This document shows, in pieces, positions 21,680 through 33,228 of a stretch of 64,000 nt of DNA. Both the position numbers and the translations under genes were made by a program. Position 1 is the stretch's first letter. The number at the start of each line of letters is the position of its first letter. Source of the DNA: Diphasiastrum complanatum (lineage: Eukaryota; Streptophyta; Lycopodiopsida; Lycopodiales; Lycopodiaceae); the NCBI GenBank assembly GCA_029204225.1, contig CM055104.1, forward strand, positions 39,736,527 through 39,800,526, read 5' to 3'. The notes below the pieces were generated by a model that ran no database searches, had not been told where the DNA came from, and saw only the letters and a program-made list of their open reading frames with translations.

Positions 21680-22415
21680 CTAACCTTGTGGCAGAAACCA
21701 ACTTAATCTATTGACTTTTGATCCAGTGCTCGCTTTCATTGAGTTTTTCAAATCTAACAGTAATTTGAATCTAAAAGCAAGCCATTCATCACTTCCAAAA
21801 TGTGGCAGTGGGATATCATCAAGATTTCCGAAACCTCCATGCATATATGGAATGTACTTGGACTCACAGTCACAGAAAAATATACCACTATCTGCAAGCT
21901 CCTTAGAAGTTCTTCCTCTGTATTGTAATTTTCCAATATCTGAATGAATCAGATCCAATATACCTGCTAAGGATTGTGCGGGCTCCCATTCACTTATGCT
22001 GGATGGATATAAATCTGCAAGAATGCAATACATATATGATAACTGATATGATTTCTACAAGTTTCAAAAACATGAATGTTAAAATATAGATCCCAACAAT
22101 TTTTGAGCTTATAGTTATATTTTTGGCGATCATGAATATTGAAATCTTGTAGATACAGTTCTAAGACATGTTGAACCAAGCCTTTTGAGATTGATTGCCC
22201 TCCTGGAGAAGTCCTAAAATCAAGCATCTTTGCTTTCCAATAAGATTTGAATGTCATCTTTGTCTTCTTCCTTGGTCTAAACATGCCTTTTGAGGACGGA
22301 TGCAGTAGAATCCATGAGTTTTTTTTATGTATCTTGTTGGTTTCCAAAATCCACCTTCATCCTTCTCATTGTGAAGAATCACCGATTCAATTTTGGATCT
22401 TGGTCTCCTGGCCAT
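21680..22415 (-). pseudogene. Unrecognised multi-exon gene, copy 1 of family G2
   Basis: The minus-strand start MARRPRSKIESVILHNEKDE (ATG at 22415) shifts frame at an A8 run near 22325 into SWILLHPSSKGMFRP and KAKMLDFRTSPGGQSISKGL. An intron then ends at a TTGCAG acceptor near 22021. The next exon contains DLYPSSISEWEPAQSLAG and HGGFGNLDDIPLPHF, ending at 21680. A diverged copy lies at 61.2-62.1 kb with the same order (start block, NSW.LxHPSS, AK.LDF.TS.GG, intron, second exon). Conservation at protein level shows it was once a real coding family. I do not recognise it; a transposon-carried gene is likely because it is repeated in transposon-rich DNA. Confidence 0.5.
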
Positions 22416-23050
22416 AGTGATTGTTGCCAAAGTGTAGCGCCAAATTCTCAAATATATGAAATACCAGATCGATTTAAAGTTATATGATACTTTTTAAATA
22501 TGAACGGGCAACTGGACCACAATGTGGTAACTATGCTTATTGTCTAACTGTGACGCAAGGATATTGGGAAACAACATGGGGTCACCGATTTTTAAGCATG
22601 TGATAACTTACTGTTGGTAAATTTGTGCAGTTTGAAATTTACGAACATATTAACCAATGTGGTTAAATATTTAACTAGAGACAATGTCGTCCAGGCAGAT
22701 TTACACGTTCGGGGCAGACACTGTCTACCAATAGCATTCTCCCATCCTGCCCGGTGGAAAACTTAAAATTTTTAGAAGTTTACTTCTATAACTTTTTTAT
22801 TTTCATCTACGTTATGTAGATTTCAAATATATGCATTTTGATTGGGCCACATAGTGGACGAAATTAAGAAAAAAAAAATAACAAGCATCTTTACAAAGGG
22901 TCCCTCAACACCAAACCAGAACATCACTTGGAGTTGCTCTTCCTGCTATTGTTGTTGCTGCTACATCCTCAACACCCTTGGATTTTGGTGACATCCTTGG
23001 AATCCATTCACACCTTGGAGGGATGATCCAAACCATGATGGACTAGAAGA
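22416..23050. repeat. Non-coding DNA with a dispersed repeat shared with 43.2 kb
   Basis: Around 22770-22910 the sequence (CTACGTTATGTAGATTTCAAA ... GATTGG(G/A)CCA.. ... TCTTTACAAAGG) resembles 43270-43375. The similarity marks a dispersed non-coding repeat. Otherwise no gene is seen. Confidence 0.45.
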
Positions 23051-23104
23051 AAGAAATGGACACTTTAATTTGGGATCCGAAAACACTTTGATCTCAACCA
23101 TAAG

Positions 23105-24209
23105 GTGATTCAGCTGAATCGAGAAGTGAAAATCGCCACCAAACAACATGAAAAGAAGTTAGAATCGGAGTTAAAGAAGGCCAAGCAATCAGTCGAAACC
23201 CTCAAAGGCTATGTGGTTACACTCCAAAATCTTTTGACAACTGTGCAGAATCAAGTCGACAAGTCGTCCAGGATGCCAAACAACAAGTTTTGTTGCTTCA
23301 AGGACAACTGGATATGGCTAGCCTTGATTGACAACTTCAAGGTGAATTGGATGCGACCACTCTTGAAAGAGACATATCTCTAGACGCAAGTTCCAAATTT
23401 TCCTGTCTCACCAGAGGAGATCAATTACTTGTTTAAGAAGGTTGAGACTTATCGAACCTCATTGGAAGAGTTTCAAGGCCGATTTGATTAGTTCAAACGC
23501 ACAACATTGACTGAGTTGGCAAAGGCAAAGACGGTAATCAAAGATTATGAAAAAGCAACCGCTTAGATTCTAGAATCATATTCTAATACCAGTGGTACCT
23601 TAGTTATCGCCCTCCTAGCACGATCAAGGTCAAGGAGATACATGATTGGATCATGGGGAAGATGTTGCAGAAGTCACGGAAGCACAAGCTACCGAAGTGG
23701 GGCCATCAACATCAAAGACAAGGGCATTGTTTCAAAAACTCATCACTGTCGAGGAGCAGATTCATAATTCCTTACAACAACATCCACATAACTCCTCGAG
23801 GGGTGGCTGGGTCAATAAGTTTCGACCTTTAGAAATTGAAGTCGAAAAAGAGTTGGATAAGCTACCCTCATTGGGTGAGCAACCATAGTGGCGAAAAATA
23901 GTTTTTGAAAAGGCTCCAGACTCAATCAGGAGCTATGTCGCGGTCTCTCACCCATTGTGAGTAGATCCATACTACATGCCAATGCCACGACGAAATAAAT
24001 GGAAAGATTTGTGTGTTCTAGTGGATCAAATCAATATCCATACCCCAATTTGGCCCATAATCTACCAAATATATAACTGGTCAATTGCCATTGATTTCAA
24101 CAGAGCCCTTCAGGCTTACGCTTATCATTATACGTCTTCGCCATATCCAACTATTTTAAATAATACTAACAATCTATTACAAGAAGAACAATATTCAAAA
24201 CCATTCTAA
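23105..24209 (+). pseudogene. Unrecognised coiled-coil ORF remnants
   Basis: Plus-strand frames run in sequence with stops between them. 23105-23383 starts with a Lys/Glu-rich coiled coil (KKLESELKKAKQSVETLKGY). A middle part holds YLFKKVETYRTSLEEFQGRFD. 23646-23888 contains EVGPSTSKTRALFQKL and 23976-24209 follows after a stop. The composition resembles the first open frame of a retroelement or a CACTA accessory gene, but no domain can be named. A CACTA-like terminus lies about 0.8 kb downstream. Confidence 0.35.
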
Positions 24210-24234
24210 ATTAATGCAAAACTCAAAAACACAT

Positions 24235-24385
<151 letters not shown>

Positions 24386-24639
24386 AACTTAACAATATCT
24401 CTCAAAAGCACTACACAATAAGCAAAACAAACCAAAACCAAAGCAAAAAGTTCAAAAGCTTTCAATATCTTCAAGCGCCAACCTCAAGCACTAATCTTCA
24501 AGCATGAACCTCAAGCACTGATCTTCAAGCAATCAATCGCTCTCAATCGCTCCAAAGATGCTCCAACCTGCACAAAAGAAAGTGAGAAAAAAGGCGCTGG
24601 ATCACGTGAATCTGAAAAATAAAACAAACGTCGCAATTT

Positions 24640-25009
24640 GACGCCTTCAAAACACATCAGAATCCGACGTCCGTGCTGTTTCAGGCCCGGACGCCAGATT
24701 TTAGATGTTGTGGATAGACTTTTGGATTGTTGACGTTGATGTCGGATTCCGACATCCGTTGGATTTTGACGTCCATGTCGGATGGCACGTGATTTAAAAA
24801 AAACTGCCACACCATATCCACGTCAAAATGTCGGATTCCAACGTGCTTCAAAAATTGGTTGCTGCCATAATTTCTCAATCATCGGACTCTAATTTTTGGA
24901 TTTTTTCCCTGAACGTCAAATTTTGACGTGTTAAATTGCGATGAATTATAAAATTTCCTAAAATATGTCAGACGCCCATGTCGGAATCCGCACGATATGT
25001 TATTGTGGG
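24640..25009 (-). mobile_element. Subterminal repeats and degenerate end of a CACTA element
   Basis: The segment is full of units such as GTCGGATTCCGACATCCGT and GACGTCC, the same motif family found inside the CACTA ends at 57.0-57.4 and 63.6-64.0 kb. It closes with a GATATGTTATTGTGG sequence that looks like a decayed GGGTGTTGTAGTG terminus. The opposite end was not identified. Confidence 0.5.
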
Positions 25010-26449
25010 ATCTTTTTGATTTCACAGAGGCCAAGACTCTTTGTATTTTGAGCAAAGAGCTTCATGAATTTTTTGATATAATCGATTATCATGCTGATGA
25101 TCTTCTCTTTGGATGAGTTTTATTTAGGGAAAGATTGCTTGAAAATTGCTGTGGAGGAAATGCACCAAAAAGAAAATGATTTTCTTTCTGACAAGGAGTT
25201 CCCGAGATTCCAAAGCCAGGTTGGTTTTCCAAATCCAATTGTCTATTCACCAATCTTATTGACATCAAAAGGTGGACATAATATTGATGGAGAGGTAGTA
25301 ATCGAGGAAGACAGAGCTGAATGTGTAAGTTTTGCATCTTATCTTGTACTAGTAGATCCGTAATGTCAAATTTTATACTGGAGCTTACTTTGTAATTTTT
25401 TTCATTTCAGAAAACAATTTTTCTTCAAGTTCTTCAAGAATAATGAGATAAGTTTGCCCATTCAAAGTTTCATCAACATGGTGAGACAATGATTATGGCA
25501 ATTAAGGCACTTTCTCATATTCTTGAAGGACATAATTTTAATAAGGTGCATAAAATAGTTTTTTGTAAAGAAAAATATTGCACTTAAGATTTTAGGATAT
25601 GGTCCAATAAATTCCATGCTCAGGTCATCTCATTTTGCATTGTATGTAGCCTATGTTGATCTGAGTAAACATGAAAACTACGAGCTCTTGGATCCTTACA
25701 AGAGAAGGAAATTTTGCATGATTCTAAATTGCAACTTTCATTAGAGAAAGGGTCGAAAGCAGAGTAGGTATTGGATAACCGAACTTTGTAAACTTTTTCA
25801 TTTAATATACAGAATTTATTTGTATGTCTATTGCCTATTGGCTTGTATAAATTTTGCACGCCTTTTGAAATTTTTTTTAATCCGTCGATTTTGTATTATG
25901 AAGAGTTTGGATTCTTCTGTAAAACCATTGAAAAAGTTGCAGTGTATAGCTGTTCTTTGTGCTAGTCCCACCATGTTGTGTACTTTTATGAAATGTCACT
26001 CTTGCTTGCCAATGAAATTTTTTCATTCCTTGCGATGACCATATGCTAAGACTTCCACTATTTCTTGCAAAGAATGTCGAATGATATGTGCTGCATGTCA
26101 TAAAAACATAATCTAAACCAGTACTAAAAATATCTAAATTAATTGCACATATTTGTCTATAGTAGTGTAACATCGAAATATTACCATATAATGTGGTATA
26201 TGATCAACAACATGCACTTCGAACTGCATCCACAAATTCACTGATTGTTTTTTGTATCATTTGTACATCAGTATTTGAAAATTTATCTTTTCTCAAGTAT
26301 TTCACCATGTTGTCTAATTTTTTCCAAACTTCTACTTTTTGTATACGAGTAGAACCTTCTTCTTCGAAATCTTGAGTTGCATCAATAATCTCTTTCTAAA
26401 CCGAGTATTGAATCTTGGATTGTTTGCTAGAATAATTTGATAAAAATCT
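25010..26449. other. Remnant DNA between a CACTA end and G1
   Basis: A plus-strand frame at 25089-25363 (MLMIFSLDEFYLGKDCLKIA...) and several short frames lack recognisable motifs. Part may be 3' sequence of G1 on the minus strand. Nothing here can be named. Confidence 0.3.
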
Positions 26450-28433
26450 TCAAGCTTTGAATCCTCCAATGCTTGGCTTGCATGGAATATTTCCTGTTTT
26501 ACTTGATAGCTTGTCATCTTTTTTTATTTCAACGTGGCCTTTATGTAAGCCTGCTTTAGACAACACATCCTCTAACCTGGAAATAGCTTCCTTCGTAGAT
26601 GCCTCTAACTCGGAATTCCATGCAAATAAGATGTGAAGGTATATTATTTTTTCTATTATACGCACCTCTGCATGCAATGTACAGATATGAACATTCTGAA
26701 GAGGAATTGGTAGTACGAGTTTCCAATTAGGATCTTCTCGATCTCTTGGTATTTCTGTACTCCTTATCATGTCTTTTGTTGTCTTCATGTTAGTACAAAC
26801 AAGGGTGTTTAGAGTTAGCACCATGGGATACATTGAACATACATTTTAATGTCTTCAGATCTCCTGCTAAATGCCATCCTCTGTTGAAAGTGCCAATTCC
26901 AGAAATATTGAGTGGAACTCCCTCCATGTGATTTTTTATGGTGGCAGGATATGACGTTCTATGAAATATCCATGAGAGAATATCATGGTCTTCTTTCATC
27001 ACCTATAAGAGAAAACAAAAACGTGTTTTAGCCTCATAATATCAACACAAAGAAGATTTTCCAAATGAAATCCATATTAAAATGAATATCCCTATTGATT
27101 ATGCGAAGGAACTGCTATACCTGAAATGTTGCCTTCCACCAAATATCATTTTCTAATTGAACACTGAAGTTGAGGTCTTCTGAGTCTTCTGAATTTAAAA
27201 GTGCTCCAAAACTGACTCTCTCCATTTTTTGTCCTTTTATAATTTTAAACTCATCTAACTTGAGAACAACTATCAACTTGTTATTGGCATTCTCATTTGT
27301 AATACCATAAAAATTTATGATGAATGTTAGTAGCTGATTAATATCAATAAATAAATTGTTGGAATTGTTATATGCTAGACATTTCCCTTTCGAGAAATAC
27401 ACTTCATTGATATGAGATGGATTACTGACTATTGTCTACATACCTTGGTTTAACATGTCTTTAAAAAAAAAAAGATGAAATGGTCGTGGGATTGGAAACT
27501 TTTTAATACTTACCTATGCAAATGCCTCCTGTATCATCTTAAATATTGTTGCATATGCTTCTCTACTGATGCTAGAAAAATCACATGCCCCCTGAACCAA
27601 TGTAGTGTCTAATATTTCTCCAACTTCATTCATAATGCTATCAATAACTGAAGCCTTAATCTTTTTTATTTTGTTATTGTTTAACATTGATTTCTTAGAT
27701 TTTTATCAGTCAAGATAGAACCTTGTGAATTTTCAATGGAAATCTCATTGGCCAAATGGTCTTCAGGAACCAATATTGATCTGCATTGCAAACATAATGT
27801 TCATGAAAATGTTAGTAGAATTCAGGACAATCATAGTATTCACAACATCGTAATAAGCAAATCAACAGAAAATTAAAATTAATAAATAACAAAACTAGTG
27901 ATTATGAATGAATCAAAAAGTTCAAGCAATATTCAATACCAAATAAGCTATAACTTACTTGAATGCATGGACTTGTCTTTTTCTATAACCTCCTCTGGAT
28001 GCTAGATTACATACATCCTTGGTTACCAATCTTTTCCTCTTGTTGCTTCGGACCTTTTGTTGAGCACATCCATATCTTTAACAAGAGACAAATATGAGAT
28101 ACGCATGGATTGAAATGCAGTTTTTATCTCATCATTACTAGACTTTGTAAAATGATGCAAAAAATATTTCAACCTTTGGATCTCCTTCTTGAACATCTCA
28201 TATTCTTCCAAACAAGTTTTCAACTGTGTAGATTTTTCTTCACACTCCTTGGATATTTTCCTTGATTCCTCTTCCAAATAATGTATTCTTTGCATTGAAT
28301 GTGCATTTCCATAGAGCATCAAATTCTCACAGTAATCCAAAAGGCCATTTTTGCCATGACACATATAGATTATTAATTGACTCACCAAATGAAAATCTGG
28401 ATGTTGCAACGAACATGGATCAATAGGATACAA
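26450..28433 (-). pseudogene. Unrecognised multi-exon gene G1, probably transposon-derived
   Basis: Minus-strand pieces in order: a Glu/Lys-rich coiled coil (28433-28023), a basic segment RSNKRKRL near 28040, a block with SVIDSIMNEVGEILDTTL (about 27690-27520), then YGITNENANNKLIVVLKLDEFKIIKG (27402-27121). A clean 118-bp intron (27120-27003, GT...AG) leads into GTFNRGWHLAGDLKTLKC...HPCLY. After a frame break near 26790, NVHICTLHAEVRIIEKIIYL and SKTGNIPCKPSIGGFKA follow. The GDxK...HPCxYC and CTLHA...RxxEK blocks resemble unnamed proteins that are common as mobile, repeated genes in eukaryotes; that resemblance is from memory and not checked. Frame breaks make this copy non-functional. Confidence 0.45.
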
Positions 28434-28619
28434 TGTTCATGATGACCATAAATCTACATGCTTTAACTTTTCCTCCCTGTATCGGATCATATCAGAAATT
28501 GACAATTTGGGTTTCTTGTCCTGAGTGGAGCATATTCTAGTGACAGATCCACATGAAGATGATAAAGCTTTGTCATCAGTACAGTAGTATAGTAACAAAC
28601 AACACAATGACAATAACAA

Positions 28620-29710
28620 AGCTGGAGATGGCGCTAAACACTTGTTCGACCCTGCTGAAGATAGACATGGTGCTAAACACTTGTTTGACCTTGGAGATAG
28701 AGATGGCGTAGGCTTTGTTTCTGAAATGTCAATATTTCAGCATTTTGAAAATTATACTTTAATTGTGGTTAAGCACCAGTGAAGTTTGATGTGACTAAAC
28801 TAAGGTGCATTCATTTACATGGAAAGTAGTGTGGGCAGATGTGTAAAGAAGCTAGAAAATGATATTTTAATTACTTTATAGTTATTTTCTCTCTCCTACA
28901 TGGCATTTCTTATAGGGCCCTCTTTGGGCCCATATTTTCTCTAATGGGTGTGTGTCTAAGCACAAAAATAGCATGCTTAAACAACAAACTTAATGTGGTC
29001 TACAAGAGCGAACAGAAGAGTCTTTGTGTTTGTACAATCAATTGCAAACAGAAGCGGTATCTGTCTTACCGAATATGTGAACGTGTCAGGCTTTAGAAAT
29101 AATCTAAAGGGTCATGTTTCAGTGTAATAAAGAAGAATGAAACACTCTCCGCCATTTGAGAACATCTAGTATTTTCTTCACTAATTTGCCATTTTGTGTA
29201 CATTGATATGTTTCTCAAGATGATTTCATTCTATCGTCCACTTCAGCAAGATAGCAAAACATTCACAAGCAGCTGATGGGAACATTTTTAGACTTGAACC
29301 ACCTCTCCTCTTTCGTTTTATAGAGTTATGGCCACAAGTCAATTTAGACTATTAATCTAAATCATTGGCTTGAATCTCCTCCCTCTCAAAGTCAGCAACA
29401 TATATTGGAGGCTTTGGCACTTCCGATATGTGATTACTATTCAAGGCATGGTTGTGAAGTACCTAGTGCATGATTTACGCCAGATAAATGTTCCTTAATG
29501 TCTCTGCAATTTCATGAACAATCTATCACCATATTATCGATGAAAAGTCAAAATTCCAGTTATCCCTTTGGGACCAACTATAGATATAAATTGAAGACGT
29601 GAAGTTGATTATCAGATGATGATTAGTAGCTCAAACAACTTAATATGTTTATGTGACAAGGCTTGACAGTTTTCGTCAACTTGTGATTCCAAAGGATTAG
29701 TGCTCGACAG
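28620..29710. other. Intergenic DNA, no gene seen
   Basis: There is no supported coding frame. Positions 28880-28950 contain a palindromic AGGGCCCTCTTTGGGCCC followed by ATATTTTCTCTAATGGG. That resembles the CCCCTTTATGC...TTTTCTCTAATGAG at 43370-43400, so it may belong to the same dispersed repeat family. Confidence 0.35.
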
Positions 29711-29713
29711 TCG

Positions 29714-30065
29714 ACGTCCCCGTCCAATTGAATTTGTGCTCTGCAACATTCTGAAGTAAATTGGCAATCATATATTTCTAGTCAAATATCTCCCTAGCAC
29801 ACTTTCTACTTATTTTGAAAAGTAAGTATCTTTTACAATTATTTCTTATGTAGAAAACCCAAGGGACATGAGATAATGTGCAATTGCTTCTTATGAAGAG
29901 TAGAGTTTAAGGCCCTAACTTGCTTATGGGACAATGAGGAGCACTCAAGCACTTTCACACATTCATGCAGGCACACACAGCCTCTGTGCGTGGCTTGACC
30001 AACAGTCCCACAACATCTTACGTACTTTTGCATGTTCTTGCGGTATTTGTAATTTTGTAGAGCTT
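29714..30065 (-). repeat. Inverted copy of the repeat at 13.8-13.9 kb
   Basis: It is the reverse complement of 13774-13942 with about 165 bp of extra sequence (roughly 29855-30020) splitting the match. Confidence 0.7.
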
Positions 30066-30986
30066 GTGTCATGACCATTTGAGACACGATAGTTGCATTT
30101 CAATACAATACTTATTGATCATTGGCTCAACACATTATATTAGTTTCCACTACTTACATCCCATAAGAAATAAATCATAAGAATTCGTAACTTATGATGT
30201 CATAGTGCATGTATGGTCTATTTTTTACTAGTGGAGGTCATATGTGACAATTGAGAAGAAACAATAGGATGCAATCACGGACGTCAACTCTATTGCATTA
30301 GATGTACAAACTCTTTACAAAAGTTCTTCGACATTCCTAGACAATTTTGAAAGCTTAATCTTAGAATCTATCTCAAGCTTTGGGATTCAATGTTGGTCTT
30401 GTTGAAATTATTAGAATTTTTTATCCATGATGTCATGTTCTATTCTATGATGTACCATATATGGCTCAAGTTGTTAATATAGTTGGAAAAAAAAATTGCA
30501 CTTCTCAATTATTGAAGTGCACCGACAAAGATATGGGATTTAGAGTAAAAAGTTGTAAGCATCATATGGAACTACAATTTAGCACATTCAAAGAAAATTG
30601 CATGGCCTTCCCTACTTTAGCTATATTGAATGTTGGCTTCCTCATGCTTAGTTTTGATATGCTTTGAAATTTGAAATTTGGAAAGTGCTTAGTCTTTGCT
30701 CATTCGAACACAAAAATTATAAACCTCTAATATGCTTTTCAATGTTTGAAATATTGTCATCTTTCCTATAGTTTCTGTGCAAGTTTTGTTATTGAACATT
30801 AATTTTTTATCTCATTTTAGTTACCACATTAGTTTATTCTTGTACACATCTGCAATTCTCTTTGATGGCTATCAATTTAATGACTAGGCTTAGGCATGAG
30901 CCTCATACATTGTCACTAAATTTCATTGTTTCCATTCAACTTAAGAGCTAGTATTTGTAAATACCTAAATATCATATTTGAGTTCA
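30066..30986. other. Intergenic DNA, no gene seen
   Basis: AT-rich. A 68-codon plus frame at 30461-30667 has no recognisable content. Confidence 0.35.
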
Positions 30987-31438
30987 ACAAATGGATGTTA
31001 GTGCTTAAAGACACTATAGTGTAAGCAAATGAATACCAAAGCATAGATATCAAAGCCTTAATAAATTTTGACCACATGACCAACTTATATTGCATCGTGT
31101 CACACCCAATATTGAATTTGTAGGAGGTGCTGTTACCACATCAGGTAACTTCTTTATGCCACCAAAGTCCAGCTCAAGCCTATATATAGAGCCAATCTTA
31201 GATTTTTTGAAGATGAAACATTATAAATTATAGTCACTTGACGTTTGTAGCTAAAACATATTGTGAAATTCAAAATAAACATTCAAAGGTGGTTGCATGA
31301 TGGTACTCAACCCTAGGTCGTCAAACAACTTTGAAAAGCCAACGATCTCAGGTGTCTATAGCCACAAGTAGATTCTTTTAATAGTATCTTGATTATTTGA
31401 AAATGTAAACAATATTGAAAATGTAAATGACTTCGTTC

Positions 31439-31444
<6 letters not shown>

Positions 31445-31505
<61 letters not shown>
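31445..31505. repeat. (TA)n microsatellite
   Basis: A 61-bp TA run inside the left arm of LIR-1. The matching site in the right arm near 42400 has only a short TA run. Confidence 0.95.
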
Positions 31506-31509
<4 letters not shown>

Positions 31510-31899
31510 ACACACACATTGCATTTTTATAATTAAAGGTCTTCACATCCCCATTTGGCAAGGCTTTCTAGTTTTTTATTCAATGAACATGTATGTTTGT
31601 CCAAATATCCTATTAGTATGTAAAAGTATTCTTTTAAAGGTAAAACAAATACTATATTAAATCTAATGGCATTTAACGTGATAATCTACGATTATTTTTA
31701 TATTTGTTTCATCAATTTTACATCTTGTAATCAGTAATAAAATATTTATAAAAATTTCCCGTTCAACAAATTAATAGATCCTATATTTGGTTGCACGTAT
31801 TGTGTAATTCCCACTTCCTCATATGCTAAATCCCACTTCCTCATATGCTCCCTGAAAGCAATTGCTCTTTGTGTTTGCTAGGTATCCTAGTTTGAAGAA

Positions 31900-32145
31900 T
31901 TATCTATTATAATTGAAACTTTAGTGTTCCCGGGCCGCTCACGCTGCCCGGGACCATTTTTTTTGAAATTCTCCATGTTTTCTTTTGGGCAGCGGTCGTG
32001 TTGCCTCACGGACAGCCTAACCCTGCCCAGAAAGAAAAACTCTCCATTTTTCAAATTTTGTACCCTCCCCTTTGCCCACCCGCCCAAACCCTGCCCTGCC
32101 CACCCAAAACGCATGCCCGCTTGCACAGTTGCGGGCTCACATTCT
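31900..32145. repeat. GC-rich insert in LIR-1 left arm
   Basis: The right arm reads straight across this point (TTCTTCAAACTAGG next to TGATATCA), so about 250 bp were inserted here. The insert is GC-rich against its surroundings, with CCCGGGCCGC, CTGCCCGGGACC and many CCCGCCC/GGGCAG words. The open frame on each strand looks incidental. Confidence 0.6.
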
Positions 32146-32488
32146 AGTGATATCATAAATATTTATATGCTTTTTAAACAGCTAATTTATTGAATAATTT
32201 TCTATTGTATAATCATCTTAATTTAAAAATTCAAATTGTCTAATTTGCAACAAAAGCATTGATCTGTTTTGAAATTAGAGGCAATGATTTGATTGGTGAA
32301 AATAGAAAGTTTGCCATCATCGCATGTGCAGATTCATTCTAACTCTGCATGTATCTATGAAGCAACAAAGAAGAGAAGAGTGCATGCTGCTGCAGATTGA
32401 TTGTTGCTCTGCATGCACTGTGTCAACATGGCATAAAATAGAAAGAAAAGCAACACAATAGCAGAGTAGCATATCACGCTCTTGCATT

Positions 32489-32870
32489 TCATTGCATTCC
32501 AAAGACTGGTGGCTTTATTTCATGGGGGAGAAGGCCCCGTCTGAGGGCCTTCCTTGCTGGAAGGGCCCTTGCCCGAGGGCAAGCCCCGACCAGCAAGGAA
32601 GGCCCGAGGGCTTCGGGCCTTCCCCTACATAATGCCAATGTGCGAAGGTAAGTTTTTTTTTTTTCCTCAGACCGTATGGTACGAACGGCCACATGCGTGG
32701 ATGTTGACTTTTTTTTTTTACTTTTATATTGCAATTTTTTTTATGGTGGAATGTGCATGTGGACAGCCAATGAGGGGCTGCCACATAGCACATGCACATT
32801 CCACCGGACAATCAATCATGGGCTGCCACATAACATGTGCTATGTGGCAGCCCCTCATTCACACACTTTG
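32489..32870. repeat. GC-rich compound foldback
   Basis: Several perfect inverted repeats are stacked. GGGCCTTCCTTGCTGG (32545-32560) pairs with 32590-32605 around a CTTGCCCGAGGGCAAG palindrome (32569-32584). GGAATGTGCATG near 32747 pairs with CATGCACATTCC near 32791. A perfect 24-bp arm at 32771-32794 pairs with 32834-32857. The open frames here (for example 32554-33033) are probably not genes. Confidence 0.7.
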
Positions 32871-33228
32871 TCACCTATTTATTGGACCATTGATCCATGC
32901 ACCTCTTAATTCTATTGGATTATATTCAGGCACACCTCAAATTCCTATTGGACCTCACATGGTTCCACCTCTAAATCCTATTGGACCTCTTAGAATTCAT
33001 CAAACAAAAGCATTACACTTGTCTACACTCTAATTGGTATGAGTTTAAACTCTTACTCTATTTTGGCTCAATAGTGGCATTACAAGTGGAAATGCATAAT
33101 TTGCCATCTATGCCAAATTTGTTCCTATCAACATCCTACACCTAGATGCTTGATATAAAAAACATAAGACCCCTATATCTAACATAGATAATCTTTTTCA
33201 ATTCTTCACACTCCTCCTAAATAATTAT
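32871..33228 (-). repeat. Remnant of copia-3 3' LTR and purine tract
   Basis: On the minus strand the pol stop (33229) is followed by TTAGGAGGAG and then TGTGAAGAATTG at 33210, the same start as the copia-2 LTR. This marks the 3' LTR of copia-3. I cannot find its outer end, and it shares no clear sequence with the 5' LTR remnant at 41480. Confidence 0.5.

Larger units (their letters stand above)
30987..32420 (+). repeat. Left arm of inverted repeat LIR-1
   Basis: The arm matches the reverse complement of about 41800-42890 over most of its length. Examples are AAGACACTATAGTGTAAGC at 31009 against 42860, and TTTGCTAGGTATCCTAGTTT at 31876 against 42220. The left arm carries two extra segments: 31745-31865, and the GC-rich 31900-32145. 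Both arms include a TA microsatellite at the matching place. Nothing coding is recognised. Confidence 0.8.

Noticed and set aside
24640-25009. Possible CRISPR-like or minisatellite array
   Set aside because: Units are short, irregularly spaced and in both orientations, and the same motifs flank clear CACTA termini elsewhere in the window; this is a transposon subterminal region in a plant genome.
25089-25363. 90-codon plus-strand frame as a gene
   Set aside because: No motif, no second copy, and it is overlapped by an equally long minus-strand frame.
31313-31561. Frame with a Tyr-Ile repeat
   Set aside because: Translation of the (TA)n run; no conserved flanking protein. The same holds for 46344-46568.
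32554-33033. 159-codon plus-strand frame across the GC-rich foldback
   Set aside because: GC-rich palindromic DNA lowers stop frequency on both strands; frames occur on both strands and none resembles a protein.
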